In this document: positions 25,690 through 34,510 of the stretch, piece by piece
How positions within the stretch are numbered: the first letter of the stretch is position 1
Layout of the letters: each line of letters opens with the position of its first letter
Source of the DNA: an uncultured Merdimonas sp.
GTDB lineage: Bacteria > Bacillota > Clostridia > Lachnospirales > Lachnospiraceae
Length of the DNA stretch: 52,705 bases
Assembly (NCBI GenBank): GCA_944375885.1
Contig: CALWBB010000231.1
Span: 1-52,705, forward strand
Reading direction: 5' to 3'
The notes under the pieces: generated by a model
What the model was told of the DNA's origin: nothing
The model's input: only the letters and a program-made list of their open reading frames with translations
The model's database searches: none
Made by a program: the position numbers and the translations under genes

Positions 25690-26619
25690 CTACGCCTCTT
25701 CTTCCCCGGCGCCGGCCTGCGCCTCCCTGCTTTTCTCCAAAGCCTGGTAATGATCGCCGTCCCAGTAATCGTCCAGGCGGACGGGCATCTTGTCTATCAG
25801 CTGGTTCATGCGCGTATAGATATTGAACAGGCCCTGCTGGGCGCTGTTGACCTCCTTCATGTACTGGTCGATCTTATGCTTGGCTGCGACCAGCTGGATT
25901 CCCTTCTCTTCCAGCTCCTTGTTGATCCGGGCAGCGATGACCGCCTTCTGCTTTTCGGCGTCCTCCATCGCCCTTTCTATAATTTGTTCGCCTTCTTTTT
26001 GCGCCTCATCCCGGATCAGCTCCGCGTTCCTGTGCGCCTCCTCGATGATCTTGGTCACAGTCCGGTAGTCGAAGAAGTCGCCGTCCTTCTCTTCCTGCAT
26101 GGCAGAGAGCCGCTGTTCCATGGCGCTCATTTCCTGCCTCAGGGATTCCAGGCGGGCTTTCAGCTCCGCGTTCTCATTCAAAAGGCGTAGCTTTTCTTTC
26201 TGGACGGAGGATCCGCCCGTCTCTGCGCCTTCTTCCATCCAGGCCTCTCCAGCCTCTTCCTCTATGTATGCCGGCTCCTGTCCGTAGGTTTCCGGACGCG
26301 CCGCCAGTTCTTCCCTCGCCTGCTCCAGTTCTTCCCGGATTTTCGCAAGCTCCTCCAGCTTTTCGTTCAGCTCCGTTTCCTTTTCCCGCAGACGGCTGCG
26401 GCTGTGCTCCAGATCCTCTTTCAATCTGGGAAGCTCCTCATCCTCCTCAGCTTTCTGCTCCCGGCTCTCGTCCAGCTGGCGCTGAAGTTCATTTTTTTCC
26501 TTCTGGTTCAGTACCTTGACGGCTTCTATCTCGTTTTCAAGGGTCTGGATATATTCATGCACATCTTCCTTGTTATATCCGCCAAACAAAGCCGCCCGGA
26601 ATAATGTCTTCTTTGCCAC
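25690..26619 (-). CDS. DivIVA-domain coiled-coil protein, last gene of the Pel operon
   Basis: 309 residues. The N-terminus LFRAALFGGYNKEDVHEYI matches the DivIVA lipid-binding domain, followed by a long coiled coil (~25-120), an acidic linker, and a second coiled coil (~190-275). DivIVA-like proteins bind negatively curved membrane and recruit partners to poles or septa. GTG start with GGGGAGGAA upstream, 17 bases after DUF4832, so it is very likely cotranscribed with the Pel genes. It could position the export complex (inference) or simply be carried along. Confidence 0.8.
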   Translation of the reverse strand: MAKKTLFRAALFGGYNKEDVHEYIQTLENEIEAVKVLNQKEKNELQRQLDESREQKAEEDEELPRLKEDLEHSRSRLREKETELNEKLEELAKIREELEQAREELAARPETYGQEPAYIEEEAGEAWMEEGAETGGSSVQKEKLRLLNENAELKARLESLRQEMSAMEQRLSAMQEEKDGDFFDYRTVTKIIEEAHRNAELIRDEAQKEGEQIIERAMEDAEKQKAVIAARINKELEEKGIQLVAAKHKIDQYMKEVNSAQQGLFNIYTRMNQLIDKMPVRLDDYWDGDHYQALEKSREAQAGAGEEEA

Positions 26620-26636
26620 TAAGATTCCTCCCCTTC

Positions 26637-28028
26637 CTAGTTCTCATAGGTATAAATTACATGAATCCCCTCATCTGTCTTCTCACAGTCCATGGCAAGC
26701 GCCACCGTCTCCTTTTCCTCCGGATCCGTAATGCCGATTCCTATCTGATAGCCCTTGCGCAAAAGATCGGTAAATGGAATATGGTTTTCCGTCACGATCT
26801 GCTCCCCCGGCATCAGCTCCGACAGCCGGATATCCACAGACTCCCAGTATTTCAGTTTGCCTTCCATGTCATAGACATACAGCATGACCGGCCAGTCCCA
26901 GTACATCGGCGCGTTCCCCGTATTCTCCCAGGTCAGGTACACATTCAGCTGATCCTCCGCAAAGGAAAACTGCGTCTGCAGCTGGGAGATATAGAAGCGG
27001 TATCCCAGCAGATCCCGGACAGCCTCCGCCCCGGGAAGCTCAAGCTCTGCTCCTTCCGGGCAATGGGGCCCGATAAAGGACATGTGGGAACGCTCGATCA
27101 AATCCAGCGTGGTGGAAAGCTCTGTGTCCAGCATCTCCTCCATGAACAGGGAACTGGTAAACTCCCCTCCCACAGGCGCTGTCTTCCAGAAATCCGGGAT
27201 CGGCTCATACTCCAGCTCTCCGTTTTCCGTCGGATAGCTGCCGCCGTTTCCGATCCAGTCCAGCCACTCTTCTGTGTCTCCCTTATGTCCTGTCATATCA
27301 TTATATAGCCCCAGACCCGCGTCTGCAACCATAATATAATTCCTGCGCATCAAAATTCTGGCATTGTGGAAGTGATCCGAATAGTCCAGCACATAGTCCC
27401 AGCACACGTCTGCGTCCGGCATCGGGCCTGCGCCCTCTTCCGTGTTCGTGTGCCATTCGCCCCAGTGTCCCAGGCTTCCAAGCTCTATGTAAGCCAGGAA
27501 GCTGTCTTCATTAAAATAGTCTGCCAGCGCCTCTATGGCCAGAGCGTGGCGCTCCCGGAAGAAATCATTGCTGTAATCCGGCGAGTAGCCGCTTCCGTAG
27601 GAGGTATTGTAATAGCTCCCGTCCGCCGTCCGCTCATAGAGCCACAGAGGAATGTCCAGATGCTCCGCCTCCCCCGGCACATCGCAGAGAAAGCGCAGAA
27701 CCGCGTGCTTTCCCTCTTCCTTCCACCTGGCGATATGGAATTTTTCCTCCAGCGCTTTCGTGTCATACTGCCCCTGCGCGGGCTCCCATTCCTCCCAGGT
27801 CAGGCCGATATAGACCAGGGACGTGTCTCCATGTCCGCTCGTCTCTTCCGCGGAAGGGGCATAGCCGATCAGGGGATTGACAAGCTCTTCCCCCGACTCG
27901 TCGAAATAGACGGTCTGGTTCAGCCGGTAGCGGTAGGGCAGAATATAGAGCAGGAGTCCCGCGATGGCCAGAGCCAGCGCCAGCATCACAAGATAAGGCG
28001 CTGCCGAACCTCTTTTCCTGTCATCCAT
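26637..28028 (-). CDS. DUF4832 family membrane-anchored protein
   Basis: 463 residues. An N-terminal anchor (LVMLALALAIAGLLLYIL, ~13-31) precedes an extracellular TIM-barrel-like DUF4874/DUF4832 region (NPLIGYAPSAEE; YIELGSLGHWGEWHTN) and a C-terminal beta domain. The arrangement resembles glycoside hydrolases, with candidate acids in the ELGSLGHWGEW segment, but no activity is established. ATG 28028 follows GGAGAG and overlaps the DUF4956 stop by 8 bases. Possibly trims or binds the exported polymer at the cell surface. Confidence 0.82.
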   Translation of the reverse strand: MDDRKRGSAAPYLVMLALALAIAGLLLYILPYRYRLNQTVYFDESGEELVNPLIGYAPSAEETSGHGDTSLVYIGLTWEEWEPAQGQYDTKALEEKFHIARWKEEGKHAVLRFLCDVPGEAEHLDIPLWLYERTADGSYYNTSYGSGYSPDYSNDFFRERHALAIEALADYFNEDSFLAYIELGSLGHWGEWHTNTEEGAGPMPDADVCWDYVLDYSDHFHNARILMRRNYIMVADAGLGLYNDMTGHKGDTEEWLDWIGNGGSYPTENGELEYEPIPDFWKTAPVGGEFTSSLFMEEMLDTELSTTLDLIERSHMSFIGPHCPEGAELELPGAEAVRDLLGYRFYISQLQTQFSFAEDQLNVYLTWENTGNAPMYWDWPVMLYVYDMEGKLKYWESVDIRLSELMPGEQIVTENHIPFTDLLRKGYQIGIGITDPEEKETVALAMDCEKTDEGIHVIYTYEN

Positions 28029-28704
28029 GATACTCTCCATTATACTGAATTAAGGTTACATCCTTCACGCCCTCCACAGCCTGGATCTGCTCCATGAAAA
28101 GCGTATTGTTCGTCCTGCACAGAAGTTCCAGGGTAAGTTCCGTCACATTGCCCCGGATGGTCTTGGATTTCAGCTGGTGCCTCGTCTTGGCCAGGATGCG
28201 CAGGATCTCATCCCCGGCCAGCTCCGACTCATAGTGTGCCACCAGGATAAAGATCGCTCCGCGTTTTCTCCGGTTGTAAAACAGATGGATCACCAGAACC
28301 ATCACCAGCATGGTGACGATGGCAAGGGCATAAAGTCCCGCGCCCAGCGTGATTCCCACGGAAATCGCCCAGAACAGATACAGAAGATCCATCGGATCCT
28401 TGATGGCGGTACGGTAGCGGACGATGGAAAGGGCGCCCACCATACCGAGGGAAATGACGATATTGCTGCTGATCGCCAGGGTCAGCATACAGCTTAAGAC
28501 CGTCATGCCCACCAGCGTCGTGGCAAAGGAGCTGGAAAAGACGACTCCTCCGAAGAAGTGGCCGTACACCTTGTAAATCAGAACTCCCAGCACTACCGCC
28601 AGCACCAGCGCCACCGCCGACGTCACCACGAAATCCAGCGTCAGCCCCTGGCTGGACGCGAAGGATTCCCAGACTGAATTTTTAAAATAATCCTGTAAAT
28701 TCAT
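28021..28704 (-). CDS. DUF4956 membrane protein
   Basis: 227 residues. Three to four membrane helices in the first ~145 residues, with the conserved VGALSIVRYRTAIKDPMDL signature between helices, and a cytoplasmic alpha/beta C-terminal domain. DUF4956, VTC-domain and CotH proteins are repeatedly found together in bacteria; the role of DUF4956 is unknown. ATG after GGAGGG; overlaps DUF4832 and lies 2 bases after the VTC gene. Confidence 0.9.
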   Translation of the reverse strand: MNLQDYFKNSVWESFASSQGLTLDFVVTSAVALVLAVVLGVLIYKVYGHFFGGVVFSSSFATTLVGMTVLSCMLTLAISSNIVISLGMVGALSIVRYRTAIKDPMDLLYLFWAISVGITLGAGLYALAIVTMLVMVLVIHLFYNRRKRGAIFILVAHYESELAGDEILRILAKTRHQLKSKTIRGNVTELTLELLCRTNNTLFMEQIQAVEGVKDVTLIQYNGEYHG

Positions 28705-28706
28705 TA

Positions 28707-29459
28707 TTATTTTTCCCTCCTGTTCGTCTTCGTAATCCCGGCCAGAGCATCTGTCAGATGGTGGGCCCTCTCATAGCAGAGCGTGTATTTGGAAATCGCG
28801 GAAAATTCCTGGCCGTCCAGAGGAAGAAGCTTCCGGATAAGGCCCGGCAGGAACTCCGTGAACTTCACCTCCAGCACCAGAACCTCCGGCTCCAGCACAG
28901 ACAGCGTGGGCAGCTCCGGGTCAAAAATTTCAAAATCCAGAATGGCGGCGCGCACATCGCTGTCAAAGGTGATCCGCACCGTTCCTTCATCCTGAATCAG
29001 AGGCTCCCTCTCATAATCCACGATCACCTTTGGCCTCCACAGATTTACCATACATTCGTAATAGAATTCCCGGCACAGCGGATCCGGATGGCCGAGCAGA
29101 AACTCATATTCCCCCGCCATCAGTCTTTCATATTCTTCCCTCGTAAGGATGGCGGAATCCTTGTGGATATAGCTGCCCCACTTTTTCTTCCGCTCCAAAA
29201 GGATTCTGGAATCGCTGTAATTGTAGATGCGGATCCGCCATTTCTGCCGGTCCGCCACCCCCATCATCTTTTCTTCATAGGCGGAATTCCAGTAATTATC
29301 GAAATAAAGGCTCCGTATGGTATAGACCCCTCCTTTGGCATGGGGATCAGGCTCCAGGAAAGGCTCCAGGCGCCTTTTCAGAGCCTCCGCCTCCCATCTG
29401 GAGATGAAATATTTCCACTCGTTCCGGTACTGGGGCATCGTGTAAAAATATCCTGCCAC
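28707..29459 (-). CDS. VTC-domain (polyphosphate polymerase-like) protein
   Basis: 250 residues, the size of a single VTC domain. The beta-barrel tunnel residues appear in order: EWKYFIS, RSLYFDN, KWRIRIYNY, ERKKKWG, VDYEREPL and the late VLEVKFTEFLP. In yeast Vtc4 this fold makes polyphosphate from ATP; bacterial members next to CotH are of unproven activity. No membrane segment of its own, so DUF4956 may anchor it. GTG start with GGAGAG nine bases upstream; a downstream ATG at MPQYRNEW is possible. Confidence 0.88.
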   Translation of the reverse strand: MAGYFYTMPQYRNEWKYFISRWEAEALKRRLEPFLEPDPHAKGGVYTIRSLYFDNYWNSAYEEKMMGVADRQKWRIRIYNYSDSRILLERKKKWGSYIHKDSAILTREEYERLMAGEYEFLLGHPDPLCREFYYECMVNLWRPKVIVDYEREPLIQDEGTVRITFDSDVRAAILDFEIFDPELPTLSVLEPEVLVLEVKFTEFLPGLIRKLLPLDGQEFSAISKYTLCYERAHHLTDALAGITKTNRREK

Positions 29460-29465
29460 TGCCTG

Positions 29466-31283
29466 TCACTCTCCTTCAAAGCGGGACGCCGCCACGGTTC
29501 CGTCCTCAAATACATAAAAACAGAGAACCCCGTAGATGGTGCCGTTCTTTTCCGAATTATAGTATTCAAAAGCCTGCTGCTCCGCCCCCGCTCCATTCAC
29601 CGCCGTCACGCGGACGAAATACTGTCCGGGCGCAAGCGCCGCCGCAAGCGTGGTTCCATCCGTCTGTTGGTTCACTACAGGGCTTGCGAAGGTGAAGTCC
29701 TCATCCACCTCCACCCGGTAAGAAAGACTGCCGTCCGGGGAATAGGAATCCTCCCACTGAAGCGTCACATTGCCGCTTCCGTCCCCCGCCGCCACAGGAT
29801 CCAGGATGTGGAAGGGCCAGGGCTCTGCCAGGCTTTCCTGGTAGAACTGATAGTTTTCCTCCACTTCCTCCGCCATGCTGTCCGCGAGAATATCGTACGT
29901 CTCCCGGTCTACCCGGGCATACATCCGGTCGGGCAGGGCGTAGACATACGGTTCCGCCAGAGCGCGGTACTCATCCACCAGCGCCTGCACCCTTTCCTCC
30001 GTCAGATACTGGGCGCGCAGAGTCTCCACCGCGTCCTCCAGGGCAGCCAGGAAGCCTTCATCCTGCAGAAGCCTCCGGAAGAGGACGGAATCTGTGAACG
30101 CTGTGATCCCATCTGTCCAGGCCGCCCGCGCCTCTCCCCGGAGTCTGTCGTACTCCCTGGAAAAAGCCCGGTCCTGATCCCAGGACAGGAAGAACCATTT
30201 ATCCGAGGTCTGGGGACTGTATAAATAATAGCTCAGCTCCCCTGCCGCCGCGTTTCCGGTGAGCAGCTGGAAGGCCATCCAGTAGGCCAGGTTCTCCTGG
30301 TCAAAATACCGGGACAATAGATCGCTTACTGGGACCGATTCGTCGTTCACCGCGTCGAGAAGCTCCAGAATTTTCGTGTGATCATCCCCGCCCTTGATTT
30401 CCAAATATTCTTCAAAGGCCGCCTGATTAAAGCCTGCGTCCGTGGCCAGCCGCAGAGCTTCTTCGTGGCGCTCCCAGTCGAAGCCGTCGGCCTTGTAGAG
30501 CTGGCCGTCCCGGTCGAAGCCGTGGTTGTGAAGCCAGGTGCCGTTCACCTGCTCGATCTGGGTATAGAGGCCGTAGTCCACAAATTTCCCGTCCAGCCCT
30601 TCCGTCTTATCCTTCACGTACAGGTGTACCAGCCTGGTGCGCACGCTGACCAGCTGCGGGATCTCCTGCAGCAGCTTGTAAGAGAGAAGATTCGTAAAGC
30701 GCATGGGGTCGCTGACGCATTTGTTCAGCACGATCACCTTCTGATCCTCCCACTCTCCTTTTCCGCCTTTGATATCGATCCGGTAGCTCTTCTGGTGCTG
30801 TGTTGAGGAATTCTCTCCCCGCACCCGGATGGCCGCGTTGGCCGCCGTCTCCCCGTAGCCGAACTCTCCTTCCACCGGGCCGTTCTCGTCGCCCACCTGC
30901 AGGCTCGCCTCGCAGGCGTAGGGCTCGATTCCCCGCTCCTCATACCAGCCGATGGCGTGGCTGTTTACCTCCGTCCAGGTGTGGTTCGTCCCATCCTCCT
31001 CATTTCCCTGTCCGACTGTCAGGTACAGGGTCAGAACCTCAGCCTCGTCGTCCTCATACAGGGAAGCCTTATCCCGGAAGCTGCTGTCCGAGTAGGCGGC
31101 TCCCTCCTTCTCATAGGTCTCGTCCGGGTCGATCAGGCGAGTGATCGTCTGGGCGCAGCCAGAGAAGACGAGGGGAAGGAGACAGGACAGGAGAAGGAGA
31201 GCTGCCGTCCGAAGGGGAATTCTTCTTCCCTTAGTTCTTTCTTTAAGCGCATTTTTTTCTTTCATCATCATTTCCCTTATCAC
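29466..31283 (-). CDS. CotH-kinase-family lipoprotein
   Basis: 605 residues. The signal peptide ends in a lipobox (LPLVFSGC), so it is an extracellular lipoprotein. The CotH domain shows RGENSSTQHQKSYRI (nucleotide-site Arg/Lys) and WFFLSWDQDRAF (metal-binding DxD). A C-terminal Fn3-like domain follows (~500-600). CotH proteins phosphorylate secreted or surface proteins. It is a paralogue of the CotH half of the preceding PelG fusion. The frame begins with GTG 31283 overlapping that gene; the internal Met near 31265, seven bases from AAGGGA, may be the real start. Confidence 0.86.
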   Translation of the reverse strand: MIREMMMKEKNALKERTKGRRIPLRTAALLLLSCLLPLVFSGCAQTITRLIDPDETYEKEGAAYSDSSFRDKASLYEDDEAEVLTLYLTVGQGNEEDGTNHTWTEVNSHAIGWYEERGIEPYACEASLQVGDENGPVEGEFGYGETAANAAIRVRGENSSTQHQKSYRIDIKGGKGEWEDQKVIVLNKCVSDPMRFTNLLSYKLLQEIPQLVSVRTRLVHLYVKDKTEGLDGKFVDYGLYTQIEQVNGTWLHNHGFDRDGQLYKADGFDWERHEEALRLATDAGFNQAAFEEYLEIKGGDDHTKILELLDAVNDESVPVSDLLSRYFDQENLAYWMAFQLLTGNAAAGELSYYLYSPQTSDKWFFLSWDQDRAFSREYDRLRGEARAAWTDGITAFTDSVLFRRLLQDEGFLAALEDAVETLRAQYLTEERVQALVDEYRALAEPYVYALPDRMYARVDRETYDILADSMAEEVEENYQFYQESLAEPWPFHILDPVAAGDGSGNVTLQWEDSYSPDGSLSYRVEVDEDFTFASPVVNQQTDGTTLAAALAPGQYFVRVTAVNGAGAEQQAFEYYNSEKNGTIYGVLCFYVFEDGTVAASRFEGE

Positions 31284-34200
31284 ACATTCTCTTGTTCCAG
31301 ATCTTTTGTAGTCCCATCTTCGTTTACGACAAAAGCTCTTGCTCCGTAAATCTTTCCAATGTCAGAAGAATAAAAGTCATAACAATCCTGCTCATATCCG
31401 GATTCATTCCTGGCGCGGACACGGATAAAATACGTTCCCGGCTCCAGGTTCCCAAAGTCATAGACCGGAAGCCGCAGATTTTCTCCGGATGCAATCACAT
31501 CCTGAAACAGGTAATCCGATGCCAGGGTGAAACTGTAGGTAATCTCCTCGTTGTCTCTGTCGTAGGAGGCATCCCATTCCACCGTATAGCCTCCCTCATC
31601 ATTTTTATAGGGAAGGCCCACATAGAACGGCCAGGGCTTTTCCAGGCTCTCTAAGTAATACTGGTAGTTCCTGTCGACCTCGCCTGGGAGCGCGTCTACC
31701 TGCCTGTCATATTCTTCGGCAGTCACTCTGGCGTTCTCAGAATCCGCTCCGCCGAAAAGGTATGGCTTCACAATCTCCGCATAGCTGTCGGCCATCTTCT
31801 CCAGTTTGTCATATGTGAGATAGTTCTGCCGCAGATCCTCTATCGCCGCAGTAAGCATCTCCACATACTGATCTTCCCGGAACATCCTGTCTATCACCAA
31901 AAGATGCGTATACTGCGTAAGCCCCCTCTCCCAGGAGTCCCCCTCTATATAGCCCGACATATCATAATGGCTGCGCCGAAAAGAAGCGTCATTGTCCCAG
32001 CAGATAAAGTAAAACTTCTCTGAATTCAGGGGACTGTAAATATAGGCATTCCTCGCCCCGGAATCATAATTACTGATCAGGATATTAAAAGCCATCCAGT
32101 AACAGATATTTTCCGCGTCAAAATGCTGTTCTATAATCTCTTCTATGGGAATGCTGTAATCATTTAGTTTTTCCAGAACTTCCAGAAGCTTCCGGTGATC
32201 GTCGCTTCCCTTGACCTCCAGATATTCCTCAAAGGCGTCCAGATCATAGTCCGGATCTGTCGCCAGCTTCAAATCTTCATACTGATACCATTCAAAAAAT
32301 TCGATCTTGTAGAGGTGGCCCTTGCTGTCCAGCCCGTGGGCTTTCAGATAGGTCTTATTCATCTGCTCCACCTGGACATAGAGGCCATAATCCTCAAACT
32401 CCGCGTCTGCCCCCGCCGTCTTATCCTTTACGTAGAGATGGACAAACTGGGTTCTGGCACCTATCATCTGCGGGATCTCCTTGATCAGATCGTAAGCCAG
32501 CTTATTGGTAAAACGCAGCTCCATACTAACATGCTTATTCAGCGCGATGGTTCGCTGCCCTCTCCACTCCCCTTTGCCTTCTTTGATGCGGATTTTATAA
32601 TTCTTGACCTCTGCTTTGGAAGAGCTCTGGCCCCGGATCTGGATGGCGGCATTGGGAGTCGTCTCTCCGTAACCCAGCTCTCCCTCCAGAGGGCCGTTCT
32701 CGTCCCCCACCTGGAGAAGCCCCTCGCAGTTGTACCGATCCAGATCGTTATCCTCATAATAATACGTGGAATACTGGTTAATCTCTGACCAGGTGTGATC
32801 GGTGTTGTCTGCCGCGTTCCCTTCCGTCACAGTCAGGTACATGGTGACTACCGAGGTCTCATCGTCATCCGCATAGATCGTTTTATCCTCCCGCACGCTC
32901 TCTTCTGGCTGCTCTTTTTCCACATAATCGCCCGAGGGCTCCTCCTGCTTTGCCTGCTCAGGCTGCAGCTCTGTCTGGCTGCCGCAGCCTGAGAGGAACG
33001 CCAGAAGAAGCAGCGTAATCAGGGCCGCTTTTCTGCCCTTCCTGCGGCGTCCGGCCTTCTTCTTTTCCGCCCTCTCATCCAGATAATCGCAGAGCTTTAC
33101 GAAAAGGCCCTTCTCGTCTCTTCCCACCACTGCCTGACGGCAGAGAAGATAATACGGCAGTCTTCTCGTGTAGAACTCCAGCCGAAGCCACACAATCAGG
33201 TAAAAGACGAAGGCCCCCGCCAGAAAGCCCAGGCCGAAAAATTTCACCGGGCTGAACAGAATCTGCAGGATCGTGGCGGCCACGCTGACTGCGGCAAAGC
33301 CCAAAGTTCCAAGAAGCGCTCCCGTGTAATCCTCAAAGTACAGCAGAATCAGCAGGATCGAATTGCTGATGGCGTAGACGCCGTAGCCCGCGCACAGGAA
33401 CCGGTAGATTCCCATGGACACATCCGTAATGCCCACAGGCATCAACTCCAGCAGAAAGCCGCCGAAGACCACGAAAAGGAGCGTAGAAATCAGCTGCTTA
33501 TGGCCGCTGAAGGTCAGCTCCTGCTGCAAAACGGACAGCATCTCATTTTCCGCCTGCTCGATATCCCGGATGGATCCCTTATCGTTGAACAGGCTGTAAT
33601 AATTCCGGTACTGCGGGTAAAAACGCACCTCCACCGAGGTCACAAAGTTCACCGTCGTGATCAGAATAGAGAAAAAGGCAAACAGCGCCGGCACGTCATG
33701 GGACGGCGCCCCGTAAAACAGTCCCTCCACCTGGACCGCCAGCGGCCCAAAATACATAATCACCAGATGAGCGAACAGGCCGATATTCACAAAGCCCCCG
33801 ATAAAGGACAGGGAGCGGTAGCGGTCAAACCAGCGCAGGAAAGAATACTTGCTGCCCTCGCTTTTCGGAAAATAATCCAAAAGCAGCTTGTAATACCAGG
33901 CCATCAGCATCCCGTAAGCCAGGATAATGCAGAGCATCAGGCTGACGATGCTCACCCAGCCCAGAATCACCAGGATCAGGGCCAGCAGAAAGCCCGTCAT
34001 CAGAGAAATGGCAAAGGCCAGCACGATCGCCTTGTAATCCTTGAGCGCGGTCAGGTAAATCATCTCCGTCCAGACCACGATCAGGATCAAGGCAAACCAC
34101 AGACACAGAAGCTGATAGATGGGACGCACCCCGGAGAAAAACAGAAAGATCCCGTAGAGCACGCCGCCAAAGACCAGCATGATGGAACAGACGCCATAGA

Positions 34201-34510
34201 AGGAAGGCATGATCTTCCTTGGCTTTTCCTCATACAGCATATCCGAGGTATAGCGGGTCACCACCATGTTGAACCAGCTGGTGACGGTAAGGGACACCAA
34301 AAGCGTATAGGTCAGCATACAGTTCATCAGCTCCCGGTCATGCTGATCCATGCCAGCGATCCGGGCTACCAGGGCCATACCCGCCAGCAGCACCACGCCC
34401 AGGAGCATAGGGCCAGCGCAGATAATCCCCGCGTAGCCATACGCCCTGCACAGGGCAAACACGCCTTTTTTATTAAACAATCGTTTTAAACTGAATCCGA
34501 TGCCTGCCAT
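31280..34510 (-). CDS. pelG: PelG-like polysaccharide exporter fused to a CotH kinase domain
   Basis: 1076 residues. Residues 1-~480 are PelG: start GIGFSLKRLFNKKG, about 12 membrane helices of the MOP superfamily, RFYPQYRNYYSLFND. A basic linker then leads to a hydrophobic segment ending LLAFLSGC (~498-509), a complete lipobox, then a full CotH domain with RGQSSSKAEVKNYKI and FYFICWDNDASF, and a C-terminal Fn3-like domain. So a transporter and an extracellular lipoprotein kinase share one frame; the internal lipobox suggests fusion of two once-separate genes. ATG with GAGGTG upstream, 25-base overlap with pelF. No frameshift is needed. Confidence 0.88.
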   Translation of the reverse strand: MAGIGFSLKRLFNKKGVFALCRAYGYAGIICAGPMLLGVVLLAGMALVARIAGMDQHDRELMNCMLTYTLLVSLTVTSWFNMVVTRYTSDMLYEEKPRKIMPSFYGVCSIMLVFGGVLYGIFLFFSGVRPIYQLLCLWFALILIVVWTEMIYLTALKDYKAIVLAFAISLMTGFLLALILVILGWVSIVSLMLCIILAYGMLMAWYYKLLLDYFPKSEGSKYSFLRWFDRYRSLSFIGGFVNIGLFAHLVIMYFGPLAVQVEGLFYGAPSHDVPALFAFFSILITTVNFVTSVEVRFYPQYRNYYSLFNDKGSIRDIEQAENEMLSVLQQELTFSGHKQLISTLLFVVFGGFLLELMPVGITDVSMGIYRFLCAGYGVYAISNSILLILLYFEDYTGALLGTLGFAAVSVAATILQILFSPVKFFGLGFLAGAFVFYLIVWLRLEFYTRRLPYYLLCRQAVVGRDEKGLFVKLCDYLDERAEKKKAGRRRKGRKAALITLLLLAFLSGCGSQTELQPEQAKQEEPSGDYVEKEQPEESVREDKTIYADDDETSVVTMYLTVTEGNAADNTDHTWSEINQYSTYYYEDNDLDRYNCEGLLQVGDENGPLEGELGYGETTPNAAIQIRGQSSSKAEVKNYKIRIKEGKGEWRGQRTIALNKHVSMELRFTNKLAYDLIKEIPQMIGARTQFVHLYVKDKTAGADAEFEDYGLYVQVEQMNKTYLKAHGLDSKGHLYKIEFFEWYQYEDLKLATDPDYDLDAFEEYLEVKGSDDHRKLLEVLEKLNDYSIPIEEIIEQHFDAENICYWMAFNILISNYDSGARNAYIYSPLNSEKFYFICWDNDASFRRSHYDMSGYIEGDSWERGLTQYTHLLVIDRMFREDQYVEMLTAAIEDLRQNYLTYDKLEKMADSYAEIVKPYLFGGADSENARVTAEEYDRQVDALPGEVDRNYQYYLESLEKPWPFYVGLPYKNDEGGYTVEWDASYDRDNEEITYSFTLASDYLFQDVIASGENLRLPVYDFGNLEPGTYFIRVRARNESGYEQDCYDFYSSDIGKIYGARAFVVNEDGTTKDLEQENV

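Noticed and set aside
28758-30224. Plus-strand open frame of 488 codons opposite the VTC and CotH genes
   Set aside because: Antisense shadow in GC-rich coding DNA: no family resemblance, no ribosome site, and both opposite genes are well supported.
33500-34489. Plus-strand open frame of 329 codons opposite pelG
   Set aside because: Composition (His/Gln-rich) and complete overlap with a conserved membrane protein mark it as an antisense shadow.
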